Below, one piece after another: positions 26,859 through 37,760 of a DNA stretch of 64,000 bases (position 1 is its first letter; every line of letters begins with the position of its first letter). A model generated the notes under the pieces. The model saw only the letters and a program-made list of their open reading frames with translations, searched no databases and was not told where the DNA came from. This DNA comes from an uncultured Nioella sp. (GTDB lineage Bacteria; Pseudomonadota; Alphaproteobacteria; Rhodobacterales; Rhodobacteraceae). The stretch lies in NCBI GenBank assembly GCA_947495575.1, contig CANLZL010000001.1, positions 1 to 64,000 of the forward strand, written 5' to 3'. Made by a program: the position numbers and the translations under genes.

Positions 26859-28049
26859 ATGAGCCTTGCTAATGGACGCGAATATATGGCCATTCCCGGA
26901 CCATCGGTCTTTCCTGATCGCGTGCTGAGAGCCATGCATCGTACGTCTCCGAATATCTACACGGGCGAGTTGGTCGACATCACGGATAGCGTTCGCAGAG
27001 ATCTATGCACGATGGCTGGCACGGTGCATGACCTCGCCATGTATGTCTGCAACGGCCATGGAACATGGGAAGCGGCTTTGACAAATACGATGTCCCGTGG
27101 GGACAAGGTATTGGTATTGGGCACCGGACATTTCTGCGAGGGTTGGGGCGCGATGGCACGGGCGTTGGGGATCGAAACTGACGTGATCTCTTTCGGATAT
27201 GCAGCCACGATCAACCCCACACGTGTGGCCGAAGCCTTGGCAGCAGACACATCGCACGCATACCGAGCGGTGCTGATTGTGCAGGTCGATACCGCCTCAT
27301 CTGTGCGCAATGACATTCAGGTTGTTCGCCGCTTGCTGGACGAGGCCAACCATCCGGCGCTTTTGATGGTCGATAATATGGCCAGTTTCGGTGTCGAAGA
27401 GTTTTACATGGACGCCTGGGGCGTCGATGTGATGATCACCGGGTGTCAGAAGGGACTGATGGTTCCGCCCGGCATGGGGTTTGTGTTCTTCTCCGACAAA
27501 GCGGCCAAGGCGCGCGAGACCGCGAATTGCGTGACCCCCTATTGGGACTGGCGACCGCGGGTTGATGCCGAATTCTACTACCATAACTTCTGTGGAACCG
27601 CGCCTACCCATAACCTTTATGGCCTGCGTGAGGCGCTGGACATAATCCTTTTCGAAGAAGGGTTAGAAGCTGTGTGGCATCGGCACGCGGTATTGGCGCG
27701 CGCCGTTGCGGCGGCCTTTGACGTTTGGGGAGAAGGAGTTCGCCTGTCTTTGAATATCGAGGATCCCTCCATTAGGTCCCATGCAGTGACCACCGTGCGC
27801 ATGGGAGGGCAGGATGGTGATAGGCTGCGGGAATGGCTCGAGGCGATGACAGGTGTCACTTTGGGTATTCCGAACGGTGCACCGGCAGAGGTCGCCCCTG
27901 AATATTTCAGGATCGGTCATATGGGCCATGTGAATGCACATATGGTATTGGGGGTACTCGGGTCCGTTCAGGCAGGCCTGACGGCACTGAACATCCCACA
28001 TTCATCCGGTGGGTTAGACGCAGCCACGGCCATCATTTCAGCCGGATGA
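26859..28049 (+). CDS. Class V aminotransferase (alanine/serine--glyoxylate type)
   Basis: A 396-residue PLP enzyme of the AGXT family. The Schiff-base lysine is Lys198 in GCQKGLMVPPG; GTWEAALTN and VDNMASFG are the usual cofactor-contact motifs. It should transfer an amino group to glyoxylate from alanine or serine, linking glycine and serine metabolism. Whether alanine, serine or another donor is used cannot be told from sequence. Its last 12 bases overlap the convergent aminotransferase gene. Confidence 0.9.
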   Translation: MSLANGREYMAIPGPSVFPDRVLRAMHRTSPNIYTGELVDITDSVRRDLCTMAGTVHDLAMYVCNGHGTWEAALTNTMSRGDKVLVLGTGHFCEGWGAMARALGIETDVISFGYAATINPTRVAEALAADTSHAYRAVLIVQVDTASSVRNDIQVVRRLLDEANHPALLMVDNMASFGVEEFYMDAWGVDVMITGCQKGLMVPPGMGFVFFSDKAAKARETANCVTPYWDWRPRVDAEFYYHNFCGTAPTHNLYGLREALDIILFEEGLEAVWHRHAVLARAVAAAFDVWGEGVRLSLNIEDPSIRSHAVTTVRMGGQDGDRLREWLEAMTGVTLGIPNGAPAEVAPEYFRIGHMGHVNAHMVLGVLGSVQAGLTALNIPHSSGGLDAATAIISAG

Positions 28050-29150
28050 TCGGGCGGCCTGAATAGCTTCAGGCAGCGCTTCGGCGAACAGGTCAAGGTC
28101 AGGGTCCGGGGCACAAGACACCCGGATGCAGCGATCTTGCGGCGCCACAAATGGCATGCGCGCAAAGATGTTGCGGGCCAATAGCCCGGCCAGAACCGCA
28201 CGGGCAAAATCGCCGTCCTCTCCACAATCGATGGTCACGAAATTCGTGGCGGAGGGCAGCGCGGTCAGCCCGTTATCCGTAGCAATTTCGGCCAGACGGT
28301 CACGGGCAGATGCGATACGCTCGACCGTCTTGGTCAGATAAGCCTGATCGTGCAGCGCCGCCAATCCGGCAGCTTGGGCCACCCGCCCGACGCCGAAATG
28401 GTTGCGGATCTTGTTAAAGGACGTGATCAGGTCGGCCTGTGCGATGGCATAACCCACACGCATACCCGCCAGCCCATAGGCTTTGGAAAAGGTGCGCATG
28501 CGGATAACGCGAGGATCGGTGACATCCAAAGGTGGCATCAAACTGGCCGGTCCGGTTTCGCAATAGGCCTCGTCCAAAATCAACAGGCTGCCTTCGGGCA
28601 CCGTGTTGATCATGCCAGAAATGACATCGCCCTCATGCCAAGAGCCCATCGGATTGTCCGGATTGGCGATATAGATCAGCTTCGCCCCGACCTCGGCGGC
28701 TTTGGCGATCAGCGCTTCGGGGTCTTCATGATCATCGCGGTAAGGCACTGTGTGAATCGTGCCGCCAAAGCCCGTGACATGGTAGTTGAAAGTGGGGTAG
28801 GCGCCGGCAGAGGTTACAACCGGATCACCTTCTCCGACCACAAGACGCACAAGATAGCCCAGTAGCCCGTCGATCCCTTCGCCGACCACAATATTTTCCG
28901 GGCTTACTCCGTGATGGGCGGCCAGTGCGCCCCGCAGATCGTGGTTCTCAGGATCACCATACATCCATGCGCCGCTGGCAGCGTCCGCGATGGCAGTGAC
29001 AACTTTGGGGGACGGGCCAAAGATGTTCTCATTGGCACCCAGCCGGGCTGTAAATGCCGCGCCGCGCGCGCGCTCTTGCGTTTCGGGGCCAACAAAGGGA
29101 ACCGAGGCGGGAAGGCTGTCGACAAGCGGGGTGTATCTGGGTCTGGGCAT
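28038..29150 (-). CDS. HisC-like class I/II aminotransferase
   Basis: A 370-residue PLP-dependent aminotransferase resembling histidinol-phosphate aminotransferase. Lys223 in TFSKAYGLAGMRVGY binds PLP; NPDNPMGS and ILDEAYCE are the standard Asn and Asp motifs. There are no his genes nearby, so it may be a paralogue with another amino acid as substrate. ATG begins MPRPRYTPL. Confidence 0.87.
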   Translation of the reverse strand: MPRPRYTPLVDSLPASVPFVGPETQERARGAAFTARLGANENIFGPSPKVVTAIADAASGAWMYGDPENHDLRGALAAHHGVSPENIVVGEGIDGLLGYLVRLVVGEGDPVVTSAGAYPTFNYHVTGFGGTIHTVPYRDDHEDPEALIAKAAEVGAKLIYIANPDNPMGSWHEGDVISGMINTVPEGSLLILDEAYCETGPASLMPPLDVTDPRVIRMRTFSKAYGLAGMRVGYAIAQADLITSFNKIRNHFGVGRVAQAAGLAALHDQAYLTKTVERIASARDRLAEIATDNGLTALPSATNFVTIDCGEDGDFARAVLAGLLARNIFARMPFVAPQDRCIRVSCAPDPDLDLFAEALPEAIQAARSSG

Positions 29151-29252
29151 GATGTGAAAAAGGCAGGGAATGATGCCCGGTGCAAGGGATTTGTAATATC
29201 ACAGCCCAATTCCTACATGAGAATGGCTCGCAACTAAAAGGATATCGACTTG

Positions 29253-29417
29253 GTGACCCAACTCTCCCGCAGAGGCTTTATCGCCCTCACTGCCGCCGCT
29301 GGTGCCGCGCGCGGCCTGCCGCAATTCTCGGCGACGCCAACGGGGCGCCGTGTCTTGACGCTGGTCTATGACAAAAGCCTTGGCATGATGCGCGCCATCG
29401 ACCGGCTGGTTCCTTAA
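29253..29417 (+). CDS. 54-residue protein with twin-arginine (Tat) signal
   Basis: A very short gene: GTG start (or the TTG directly before it), with AAAAGGA 10 bases upstream. The protein begins MTQLSRRGFIALTAAAGAA, a textbook Tat motif (SRRGF) and hydrophobic stretch, then about 30 residues ending YDKSLGMMRAIDRLVP. The mature part would be only about 25-30 residues. Its stop overlaps the convergent small membrane gene by 4 bases, a spacing common between real genes here. I recall similar tiny Tat proteins in Rhodobacteraceae but cannot verify it. Function unknown; a truncated remnant of a longer Tat substrate is the alternative. Confidence 0.6.
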   Translation: MTQLSRRGFIALTAAAGAARGLPQFSATPTGRRVLTLVYDKSLGMMRAIDRLVP

Positions 29418-29665
29418 CGGCCCCACCTGCGACGGCGATAGGCAATCAGGGCTGCCATCAGCGCCGCGCCGACAACGGCCATTCCGACAACAGCCAGGGC
29501 CGCGCCGGTATCGCCAAACCGGAGGGCAAGCTGGCCGATCGTGTTGTTCAACGACGAGGTGCCGCTGATATTGGCCGCACCTTTGAGCATGATCTCACCG
29601 GCCAAAATGAAGCCGCCCGCGAGGATCGCGAGCGGCACCCAATGTCGTAAAATGAAGCGCCACAT
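29414..29665 (-). CDS. 83-residue membrane protein downstream of valS
   Basis: Two hydrophobic helices (about residues 8-26 and 56-76) and an arginine-rich C-terminus (YRRRRWGR), giving both ends inside or a hairpin topology. It starts 5 bases past the valS stop and is almost certainly cotranscribed with it. No family recognised. Confidence 0.7.
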   Translation of the reverse strand: MWRFILRHWVPLAILAGGFILAGEIMLKGAANISGTSSLNNTIGQLALRFGDTGAALAVVGMAVVGAALMAALIAYRRRRWGR

Positions 29666-29670
29666 GGGGC

Positions 29671-32600
29671 TCAGCCCATTTCAGCCAGACGGGCGAGGGC
29701 GGCTTTGATCTTGCCCTCTTCCTCTTCGCGTGCGGCCAGGTTGGCTTTGGTCTCTTCCACCACTTCAGCCGGCGCGCTTTCGGCGAATTTGGGGTTGTTG
29801 AGGCGCCCGCGCAAACCACCCAGCTCCTTGGCCAATTTGCCCAAGACTTTTTCCAGACGCGCTTTTTCTTCGTCCACGTCGATGAGATCGGCTAAAGGCA
29901 GGCCAAACACGCCGCCCTCAGCCGCGATGGTCGCCGTGCCTTTGGGCAGGCTATCGACGGCTGTCACGCCTTCAACGCGGGCAATTCTCAGGATCATCGC
30001 TTCATTGCGATCCCATGCGCCTTGGCCTTTCGCGTCCAGCTCGGCTTGCAGCAGCGGCACTTTCAGACCGGCGGGCACATGCATCTGCGCGCGGACCGAG
30101 CGGATCTCGTCAATCAGCGAAATCACCCAGTTCATTTCGCGATCAGCGTCCGCATTGATCAGCTCAGCGCCATAGCTGGGCCAGTCTTCATGCGCCAGCA
30201 ATCCGTGGCGCGGGGCGATCTCTGACCACAGCTCCTCGGTGATAAAGGGCATGACGGGATGCAGCAGGATCAGGCATTGGTCGATCACCCAGGCCATCGT
30301 GGCGCGGGTTTCTGCGATCACAGCCTCGTCACCGCTGGCAAATAGCGGTTTGGCAAATTCCAGATACCAGTCACAGACCTTGCCCCAAGTGGTGGCGTAA
30401 AGCCCGTTGGCGGCATCGTTGAAGCGGTAAGCCGCCAGTGCCTCATCATGGGCCACTCGTGCCCGCGCGATTTCCCCCACGATCCATTGGTTCACGGTTT
30501 GTGTGACGCCAGCAGGGTCGAAGCCCTCCACTGGCTTGCATTCATTCATCTCGGCAAAGCGCGCGGCATTCCAGAGCTTGGTGCCAAAATTGCGGTAGCC
30601 TTTGATTTTGTCGACGGAGAGCTTCAGCACGCCGCCAATCGCGGCCATGGAGGCATTGGTAAAGCGCAGCGCATCGGCGCCGAACTCATCCACGATCTCC
30701 AGCGGGTCAATCACATTGCCCGTGGTCTTGGACATCTTCTTGCCCTTCTCGTCGCGGACAAGCTGGTGCAGATAAACGGTGTGAAACGGGTCTTCGTTCA
30801 GCACGGCTTGAGACATCATCATCATCCGGGCAACCCAGAAAAAGAGGATATCCTGCCCTGTGATCAGCACATCGGTGGGGAAGTATTTTTTCGTGCTCTC
30901 ATCCCAATTCGGCCAATCCAGAGTGCCCATCGGCCAGAGACCAGACGAGAACCATGTGTCGAGCACGTCGGGGTCGCGCGTCAATGTCACGAACAAGTCT
31001 TGTGCGAAGGACTTTACCCCAGCGGTATTGCCTTCATCGATAAACTCGGACGGGTCTTGCCCTCCAAGCTTCATAGAATAGTACTCCGCAGCTTGTAATT
31101 TGGCTTCTTCGAACGAGCTGGCGCAAAACGGAACAAGCTCCCCTAATTCAACGTTTTCACCGCCTGAGGCCACGTTTTCAAGTGATGGCCCATACCAAAC
31201 CGGCACCTGATGACCCCACCAGAGTTGGCGCGAGATGCACCAGGGCTCGATATTTTCCAGCCAGTGATAGAAGACCTTCTCACCGCTTTCGGGCATGATC
31301 TTGGTGCGGCCGGTCTTGACCGCCTCCAGCGCCGGGCCAACGATCTTGTCGGTATCGACGAACCATTGGTCGGTCAGCATCGGCTCGATGACGACTTTCG
31401 AACGGTCACCAAAGGGCTGCATGATCGGCTTGGCCTCAACCAGCGGAACGGCCACAACCTCAGGCGCGTCCTCGCCCTTTTTCAACTTTTTCTTCGGACC
31501 CAATCGCGCGTCGTCGCTGGTCGTCATGACGGCCAGCCCCTCGGCGGTGATTTCCTCAACCACTTTCGCCCGCGCCTCGAACCGGTCCAGACCGCGCAAA
31601 TGATCGGGAACAAGGTTCAGCGTATCAACCTCCGTCCCGGTCCAGTCCGCGCCATTGGCAATCGCCTGCGCACGCTCGGCGGCCTCGGCATAAGGCGCGC
31701 CATCGGCCCGCATATTGCCGCGCGTATCCATCAGGCGATACATGGGAATGCCGCCGCGTTTGGCGACCTCATAGTCGTTGAAATCATGCGCGCCGGTGAT
31801 CTTCACCGCGCCCGAGCCGAAAGACATATCCGGGTAGGGATCGGTGATGATCGGGATGAGGCGGCGGTGTTCCTTCGGGCCCACCGGGATCTCGCAGAGC
31901 TTGCCCACGATGGGCGCGTAGCGCTCATCATCCATATGCACAGCCACCGCGCCGTCGCCCAACATGGTTTCGGGCCGTGTCGTGGCGATGGAGATGTAAT
32001 CGCGCTCTTCTTCCAGCACGATATTCCCATCCTCATCTTTCTCGACATAGGTATAGGTCGCGCCACCGGCCAACGGGTATTTGAAGTGCCACATATGGCC
32101 CGGGGTCTCGATATTCTCGACCTCAAGGTCGGAAATCGCAGTCTCGAAATGCGGGTCCCAGTTTACCAGGCGCTTGCCGCGATAGATGAAGCCCTTTTCG
32201 TACATATCGACAAAAACCTTGATCACCGCGTCATGGAAATTGGCCGAATTTTCATGGCCCACGCGCTGATCGCCCGGCGCGCCGGCCATGGTGAAGGCGT
32301 TGCGGTCCCAATCGAGCGAACAGCCAAGGCGTTTCAGCTGATCAATGATGGTGAAGGCATATTCGGTTTTCCAGTCCCAGACCCGATCCAGAAACGCTTC
32401 GCGGGACAGATCGGTGCGGCGCTTGCCTTCCTCGGCCATTAGCTTTTTCTCGACCTGCAACTGTGTGGCGATCCCGGCATGGTCCTGACCGGGTTGCCAC
32501 AGCGTGTCAAAGCCGCGCATCCGGTGCCAGCGCACCAGAATATCCTGTAGCGTGTTGTTGAACGCGTGGCCCACATGCAACGCGCCCGTCACATTGGGCG

Positions 32601-32724
32601 GCGGGATCATGATGGTGAAGGTCTCTTCGCGTGAGGCATTGGCACCGGCGGCAAAGGCCTTGGCCTTTTCCCATTTTGCGGTGATCCGTGGCTCGGCCTC
32701 GGCGGCGTTGAAAGTCTTTTCCAT
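29671..32724 (-). CDS. valS: Valyl-tRNA synthetase
   Basis: A 1017-residue class I synthetase. HVGH at residues 50-53, the editing domain in the middle, a KMSK(T) signature near 662, the anticodon-binding domain and a C-terminal coiled-coil arm from about 940. Between VWYGP (about 510) and [12 protein letters not shown] (about 580) is a stretch of roughly 70 residues, some 40 longer than in E. coli, encoded by AT-richer DNA. Start ATG is at the family position. The small membrane gene follows in the same transcript. Confidence 0.98.
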   Translation of the reverse strand: MEKTFNAAEAEPRITAKWEKAKAFAAGANASREETFTIMIPPPNVTGALHVGHAFNNTLQDILVRWHRMRGFDTLWQPGQDHAGIATQLQVEKKLMAEEGKRRTDLSREAFLDRVWDWKTEYAFTIIDQLKRLGCSLDWDRNAFTMAGAPGDQRVGHENSANFHDAVIKVFVDMYEKGFIYRGKRLVNWDPHFETAISDLEVENIETPGHMWHFKYPLAGGATYTYVEKDEDGNIVLEEERDYISIATTRPETMLGDGAVAVHMDDERYAPIVGKLCEIPVGPKEHRRLIPIITDPYPDMSFGSGAVKITGAHDFNDYEVAKRGGIPMYRLMDTRGNMRADGAPYAEAAERAQAIANGADWTGTEVDTLNLVPDHLRGLDRFEARAKVVEEITAEGLAVMTTSDDARLGPKKKLKKGEDAPEVVAVPLVEAKPIMQPFGDRSKVVIEPMLTDQWFVDTDKIVGPALEAVKTGRTKIMPESGEKVFYHWLENIEPWCISRQLWWGHQVPVWYGPSLENVASGGENVELGELVPFCASSFEEAKLQAAEYYSMKLGGQDPSEFIDEGNTAGVKSFAQDLFVTLTRDPDVLDTWFSSGLWPMGTLDWPNWDESTKKYFPTDVLITGQDILFFWVARMMMMSQAVLNEDPFHTVYLHQLVRDEKGKKMSKTTGNVIDPLEIVDEFGADALRFTNASMAAIGGVLKLSVDKIKGYRNFGTKLWNAARFAEMNECKPVEGFDPAGVTQTVNQWIVGEIARARVAHDEALAAYRFNDAANGLYATTWGKVCDWYLEFAKPLFASGDEAVIAETRATMAWVIDQCLILLHPVMPFITEELWSEIAPRHGLLAHEDWPSYGAELINADADREMNWVISLIDEIRSVRAQMHVPAGLKVPLLQAELDAKGQGAWDRNEAMILRIARVEGVTAVDSLPKGTATIAAEGGVFGLPLADLIDVDEEKARLEKVLGKLAKELGGLRGRLNNPKFAESAPAEVVEETKANLAAREEEEGKIKAALARLAEMG

Positions 32725-32902
32725 GGGGCTCGTCTTTTACATCTGTCAGGTTAGGGCTGACTTAGCGGTTTCAGGGGCAAAGGCCAAGACCGGCGAGGGT
32801 TTGAATTGACGTGATCGTGGCAGGGCTGGACAGTGGGGCCGGGATGGATACCAATGGGGCAAGGGCCGCGGCCCGGATAACTCATAAACCGAGGCGGCAG
32901 GA

Positions 32903-33970
32903 TTGGCACGACGCAGACGTATCTGGCACTGGTTTCGCGGGTTCGAAAGCGAACCGCCGCGCTTACCCGACGCTCCGCCGGAGCCCTGCACGCATGTGGT
33001 GCTGCTGGATGGCACAATGTCGAGCCTCAGGCGCGGCAATGAGACCAATATCGGCCTGACCTATCGGCTGTTGAATGAGCTGGGGCCGGATAAACGCGTG
33101 ATGGTCTATTATGAACCCGGAATCCAATGGCGCGGCGTGAAACGCGCGGTCGAAGTGTTGGCGGGTGTTGGCATCAATCGGCAGATCAAGCGCAGCTATT
33201 TGTTTCTGGCCCGCAATTACCGGCCCGGAGACCGCATTTTCCTGCTGGGCTATTCGCGTGGTGCTTATGCCGTTCGGTCTTTGGCGGGTCTGATCGACAA
33301 GTTGGGTCTGTTGCGCAAGGCACAGGTGACCGAAGAGGCGATGGAACGGCTCTACCACCTTTATGAATGCGATCCTGACGGGGCCGCGGCCCGGTCGTTC
33401 AAGGAATCGCGATGCCACGCGTCCGTTCCAATTTCGATGGTTGGCGTCTATGATACGGTGCGCGCGCTGGGCCTGCGCTGGCCGGTCCTGTGGCGTCTGG
33501 CCCCGCAAAGTCACGAGTTTCACAATCATTCTCTGGGGCCGTCGACCATGCATGGCCGCCACGCCCTGGCACTGGATGAAACCCGCGAGGCCTTTGCGCC
33601 TGTCCTTTGGGATGTGCCGGATGAACGGCAAAGCGATATCATCCAGATGTGGTTTCGTGGCACGCATGGCGATGTGGGCGGTAACCTGTCTGGCTGGAAT
33701 GCGGCGCGGCCTTTGTCGAATATTCCGCTGGTCTGGATGTTGGGCGAGGCCGAGACATGCGGCCTGCCGCTGCCGCCGCATTGGCGCAGTCGTTACTTGA
33801 CTGATGCGGGCGGTCCGTCCGTGGGCAAACTGCGCGGTTGGGGGCCATATTTTTTGATCCGAAAACGGCGGATGATCGGGCGCGATCCGTCAGAGCGCGT
33901 GCATGTGACGGCAAGGGACAGGGCCCGAAAACGGGGATTATCCGTGGCTCCCGATGGGCGGATAGACTAA
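32903..33970 (+). CDS. DUF2235 alpha/beta-hydrolase domain protein
   Basis: A 355-residue protein of the DUF2235 family, a lipase-like fold related to type VI secretion phospholipases of the Tle1 kind. The core begins VVLLDGTMSS; the nucleophile Ser lies in GYSRGAYAVRSLAG, and GTHGDVGG provides a likely Asp/His site. Residues 1-30 are basic and proline-rich. No VgrG, PAAR or immunity gene is nearby, so a secretion role is not supported. No ATG is available: TTG after GCGGCAGGA is the only start before the core, as TAA lies 18 bases upstream. Confidence 0.8.
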   Translation: MARRRRIWHWFRGFESEPPRLPDAPPEPCTHVVLLDGTMSSLRRGNETNIGLTYRLLNELGPDKRVMVYYEPGIQWRGVKRAVEVLAGVGINRQIKRSYLFLARNYRPGDRIFLLGYSRGAYAVRSLAGLIDKLGLLRKAQVTEEAMERLYHLYECDPDGAAARSFKESRCHASVPISMVGVYDTVRALGLRWPVLWRLAPQSHEFHNHSLGPSTMHGRHALALDETREAFAPVLWDVPDERQSDIIQMWFRGTHGDVGGNLSGWNAARPLSNIPLVWMLGEAETCGLPLPPHWRSRYLTDAGGPSVGKLRGWGPYFLIRKRRMIGRDPSERVHVTARDRARKRGLSVAPDGRID

Positions 33971-34007
33971 GGCAATTGCGCCGGCTGACGCAGGCCCGCT
34001 TTGGGGT

Positions 34008-34042
34008 GCCCCCCCGGGGGGGCGGTTTTTACAAAGAAGAAG
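34008..34042 (+). repeat. Dispersed terminator-like element, copy 4
   Basis: A 16-base perfect palindrome GCCCCCCCGGGGGGGC followed by GGTTTTTACAAAGAAGAAG. It lies 38 bases past the DUF2235 gene and ends just before the hrpB stop codon. Orientation matches termination of the DUF2235 transcript. Confidence 0.65.
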
Positions 34043-34043
34043 A

Positions 34044-36476
34044 TCAGGATCGCCGCGGTTTGGCGCGTAAGGTTGGGTCGGCTTCGGTCGGATCCTCTGG
34101 CCATGGATGTTTGGGGTATTTGGCGCGCATTTCCTTACGGACATCCTCGTAAGAGCCGACCCAGAAACCCGGCAGGTCCTGGGTTGTCTGCACAGGGCAA
34201 CGTGCGGGCGACAAGAGGGTCACGCGCAGGGGGGTTTTGTTCTGGCCAACCGTTGGATGAACCGTCGTGCCAAAAACTTCCTGCAGGCGTAATGACACTT
34301 CCGGATGGTCGCCGGAATAGTCGATGGGCGTCTTGCGGCCTAAAGGCGTGATCCAATGGCCAGGTGCGAGACGGTCAAGTTCTTGCAATTGTGGCCAATC
34401 CAGGCTGGCGCGCAGTGCCTCGGTCGGGTCAAAGCGTTTGAGGTCTTCGGCGCTAGACAATCCTGTCAAATAAGGAAGAAGCCAGACGCCCGCCCGATCC
34501 AGAAGGGCCGCGTCTGACATGTCGGCAAGCCCTGATACGGCGATGCGCGCGCGCAGCAACCGGGCCGATTTGGACCAGTTCAGAGTGTCGAGGCCGAGGT
34601 CTTTCAGACCTTCAAGCAGGGCTTTTGCAACGGCGTCGGACGGGGCAGATGTCCATTGTTTGTCTTGCAGAACTAAAGCGCCAAAGCATTCCTGTTCCCG
34701 TGCCAGAACCCGGCGATCGCGTTTCGACCAAAGGCACAGCTTTTGCCATGTGATCTGGTCGGAATAAAGCGCCCTGAGTTCCCCTTCGGTCAGTGCGACG
34801 GCCTGGCGGATGCGTGCCTCCCGCGGGTTGCCGTCAAGATCCGTTGCGACGATCAGGCGTTGCCCGGCCAACCCGTCCCCATCGGGAAAGACTGCACCCT
34901 TGCCACCGGCGAGCACATAGCGCGGGGCGTCGCCCTTGCGCCTGAGGCCGATGCGGTCCGGATAGGCGAGCGCTGCTTGTTCGGCCAGGCTATGAGGTGC
35001 GCCTTTCACAAAGCGGGCAAGCCGTTTGGCCTCTTGCCGGATGCGGGCCACAGTACCGCGATCTGCGCCAAGGCGGCCCGGATCCTCCAATGCCCGCAAG
35101 CGAAGTGCCAAATCTGAACCGCGTCCGCGCAACGGGTCACGGTCCGCCAAAAGAGCAGCCAGCCGTTCTGCCCCCGGCCCGCCTTTGGCCAACATATGTC
35201 CAAGCCGGGGATGCAGCGGCATCGCGGCCAATGTGCGGCCGTGATCTGTTATCCGACAAGAGCCGTCCAAGACGTCCAAACTGCGAAGCAGGGATTGCGC
35301 TTTGGCAAAGGCCCCCGCTGGAGGAGGGGTTAAAAAGGCCAGATCAGTACCATCGCCTGCGCCCCAGAGCGCAAGTTCAAGCGCAAGACCGGCCAGATCG
35401 GCGGCTTCGATTTCCGCCGGAGGAAAGGCGGGCAGGGCGCCCTCCGCCCCCTTTGTCCACATTCGGTAGCACACGCCCGGCGCCACGCGTCCGGCCCGGC
35501 CCCGGCGCTGGTCGGCTTCGGCCCGGCTGACCGCTTCGGTCACAAGCCGCGACATGGCCGAGGCGGGGTCGAACCGTGCCCGTCTGGCCCGGCCGCCATC
35601 CACGACGATGCGGATGTCGGGCAGTGTCAGCGAGGTTTCGGCAATGGCCGTGGCCAGAACCAATTTGCGCTTGCCTTCGGGCTCGGGTTTCAGTGCGGCC
35701 CGCTGTGCGGTCAATGGCATGGCGCCAAACAGCTGGTGTAACGCAATCGAGCCGGGCAGGTCGCCCAGCATTCCCGCCACACGCCGGATCTCACCTTCGC
35801 CTGGCAAAAACGCCAGCAATCCACCTTCGGCCTCGGATAAAGCGGTTCTGATCAGTGTAGTAATTGACGCCTCGAACCGGTCCTCTTTGCGCGGCGGGCT
35901 TGATAACCAGCGCGTCTCAACGGGAAAGCTTTGGCCCTCAGATGTGATGATGGGGGCCGCGTCCAATAGTTGCGCCACTGGGGCTGCGTCCAGAGTGGCC
36001 GACATCACGACCACAAGTAGGTCATCACGGAGCGCATTTCGCACCTCCCAGGTTAGGGCCAGCCCCAAATCGGCATTCAAGGAACGCTCATGAAACTCGT
36101 CAAAAATGACCGTGCCAACGCCCGGCAGTTCAGGATTATCCTGCAACATCCGGGTCAGGATGCCCTCGGTCACCACTTCGATCCTGGTGGATTTGCTGGT
36201 TTTGCTGTCGCCGCGAATGCGGTAGCCCACCGTTTGCCCGGCCTCTTCGCCCAAGGTCGCGGCCATACGTTCAGCGGCGGCGCGCGCGGCCAGGCGGCGC
36301 GGCTCCAGCATCAATATGCGCCCGGGCGAGATGTCAGCCTTGAGGATCGCCAAAGGAACACGCGTGGTTTTGCCTGCGCCTGGCGGGGCTTGCAACACGG
36401 CCCGCCCTTCGGCGCTAAGGGCCGAAATCAGATCGGGCAGGATCGGATCAATGGGTAGGGTCGGATCAGGTTGCAC
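34044..36476 (-). CDS. hrpB: ATP-dependent helicase HrpB
   Basis: An 810-residue DEAH-type helicase. Walker A is APPGAGKTTRVP (about residues 30-41), motif II is DEFHE in place of DEAH (as in HrpB), motif III MSATLD, then the helicase C-terminal and HrpB-specific C-terminal domains (FWVGSY near the end). The cellular role of HrpB is not well defined; RNA metabolism is likely. It begins with GTG, with no ATG at the family position. Confidence 0.95.
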   Translation of the reverse strand: MQPDPTLPIDPILPDLISALSAEGRAVLQAPPGAGKTTRVPLAILKADISPGRILMLEPRRLAARAAAERMAATLGEEAGQTVGYRIRGDSKTSKSTRIEVVTEGILTRMLQDNPELPGVGTVIFDEFHERSLNADLGLALTWEVRNALRDDLLVVVMSATLDAAPVAQLLDAAPIITSEGQSFPVETRWLSSPPRKEDRFEASITTLIRTALSEAEGGLLAFLPGEGEIRRVAGMLGDLPGSIALHQLFGAMPLTAQRAALKPEPEGKRKLVLATAIAETSLTLPDIRIVVDGGRARRARFDPASAMSRLVTEAVSRAEADQRRGRAGRVAPGVCYRMWTKGAEGALPAFPPAEIEAADLAGLALELALWGAGDGTDLAFLTPPPAGAFAKAQSLLRSLDVLDGSCRITDHGRTLAAMPLHPRLGHMLAKGGPGAERLAALLADRDPLRGRGSDLALRLRALEDPGRLGADRGTVARIRQEAKRLARFVKGAPHSLAEQAALAYPDRIGLRRKGDAPRYVLAGGKGAVFPDGDGLAGQRLIVATDLDGNPREARIRQAVALTEGELRALYSDQITWQKLCLWSKRDRRVLAREQECFGALVLQDKQWTSAPSDAVAKALLEGLKDLGLDTLNWSKSARLLRARIAVSGLADMSDAALLDRAGVWLLPYLTGLSSAEDLKRFDPTEALRASLDWPQLQELDRLAPGHWITPLGRKTPIDYSGDHPEVSLRLQEVFGTTVHPTVGQNKTPLRVTLLSPARCPVQTTQDLPGFWVGSYEDVRKEMRAKYPKHPWPEDPTEADPTLRAKPRRS

Positions 36477-36682
36477 TTGGGCGAAAGACTCAGGTTGGTA
36501 GAATTCCGGCCATATGGCGTGTCAGACGAGGGTAAGGTCAACCGCCAATGACCCGAGCCAAAATGCCATCCCCCGCGACCCGTCTCCGGGCTGGACATAT
36601 CGGGGCGGGCCGGGGCAAGTATCACGGCGCGGGCATTTGCGCCGCGATTTGGCCCGTTCTCAGCCTGAAAGACGATAGAGTG

Positions 36683-37672
36683 ATGACCGACCCGCGCCCC
36701 CTTCAAGATTTGGCCAGCCGCGTTCTGGCTGGCGAACGCCGCGCCCTGGCGCGTGCTGTCACGTTGGTGGAAAGCACACGCGCTGACCACAGGGCCGAGG
36801 CGACAACCCTGTTGGATCAATTGGCCGGTCATGGGCGGCAAGCCTTGCGGATTGGTCTGTCAGGCACGCCCGGTGTGGGCAAATCGACCTTTATCGAGGC
36901 CTTTGGCATGATGCTGGTCAAGGCCGGGCTGAAGGTGGCTGTGCTTGCCGTTGATCCCTCGTCCACCCGGTCTGGTGGTTCCATCCTCGGCGATAAAACC
37001 CGGATGGAACGGTTAAGTCGTGAACGTGGGGCCTTCATCCGCCCCTCGCCCTCGCTGTCCCATCTGGGTGGTGTGTCACGCCGCACGCGTGAGGCCGTCG
37101 CGCTGTGCGAAGCGGCCGATTTCGACGTCGTTTTGATCGAAACCGTGGGCGTCGGGCAATCCGAAACCATGGTGGCTGAGATGTGCGATCTGTTCATCTT
37201 GTTGCTTGCACCAGCTGGTGGCGACGAATTGCAGGGCGTCAAACGCGGTATCATGGAGATTGCCGATATCATTTTGGTCAATAAGGCCGATGGCGATCTT
37301 AAGGCGACGGCCACCCGCACCTGTGCCGATTACGCAGGTGCGCTCCGGCTGATGCGCAAACGCGTCTATGACCCCGAAGGGTTTCCCAAGGCGCTGGCTG
37401 TTTCAGCGGTTGAAGGCGATGGGCTGACAAACGCGTGGGACGAAATGCAAACCCTTGCCAAATGGCGCAAGGAGGAAGGCCATTGGGCGTCCCGTCGCGC
37501 CGAACAGGCCCGGCATTGGTTCGAGGAAGAGGTGCGCTCCGGACTATTGGCGCGGTTGAAATCCGATCCGGGAATTCGGGCTGCCATGGGTGAATACGGT
37601 CAGTCCGTTGCACAAGGCGAAACCTCTCCCGATGCCGCCGCAGCAGAAATCCTTGCGCGCCTGAAGGGCTAG
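36683..37672 (+). CDS. meaB: MeaB/ArgK-type G3E GTPase
   Basis: A 329-residue GTPase that chaperones adenosylcobalamin-dependent methylmalonyl-CoA mutase. P-loop GTPGVGKST (61-69), [25 protein letters not shown] and NKAD follow in order; the C-terminal dimerisation arm is complete. The mutase gene itself is not in the window. The chosen ATG (MTDPRPLQ) matches family length; 45 codons open upstream are rejected. Divergent from hrpB. Confidence 0.94.
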   Translation: MTDPRPLQDLASRVLAGERRALARAVTLVESTRADHRAEATTLLDQLAGHGRQALRIGLSGTPGVGKSTFIEAFGMMLVKAGLKVAVLAVDPSSTRSGGSILGDKTRMERLSRERGAFIRPSPSLSHLGGVSRRTREAVALCEAADFDVVLIETVGVGQSETMVAEMCDLFILLLAPAGGDELQGVKRGIMEIADIILVNKADGDLKATATRTCADYAGALRLMRKRVYDPEGFPKALAVSAVEGDGLTNAWDEMQTLAKWRKEEGHWASRRAEQARHWFEEEVRSGLLARLKSDPGIRAAMGEYGQSVAQGETSPDAAAAEILARLKG

Positions 37673-37760
37673 GGCTGGCTTGAGTTGGGCAAAGATCTGG
37701 CCCTATCCTTGTGACCGAAACGCGACCTAGGGTTTAGGTGTCACCGAAAGGAAATTGCTC

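Noticed and set aside
31210-32442. Long plus-strand frame opposite valS
   Set aside because: Antisense shadow of valS; composition is that of the complementary third-base pattern.
32903-33970. DUF2235 protein as a type VI secretion effector
   Set aside because: No VgrG, PAAR, adaptor or immunity gene nearby; family membership alone is not enough.
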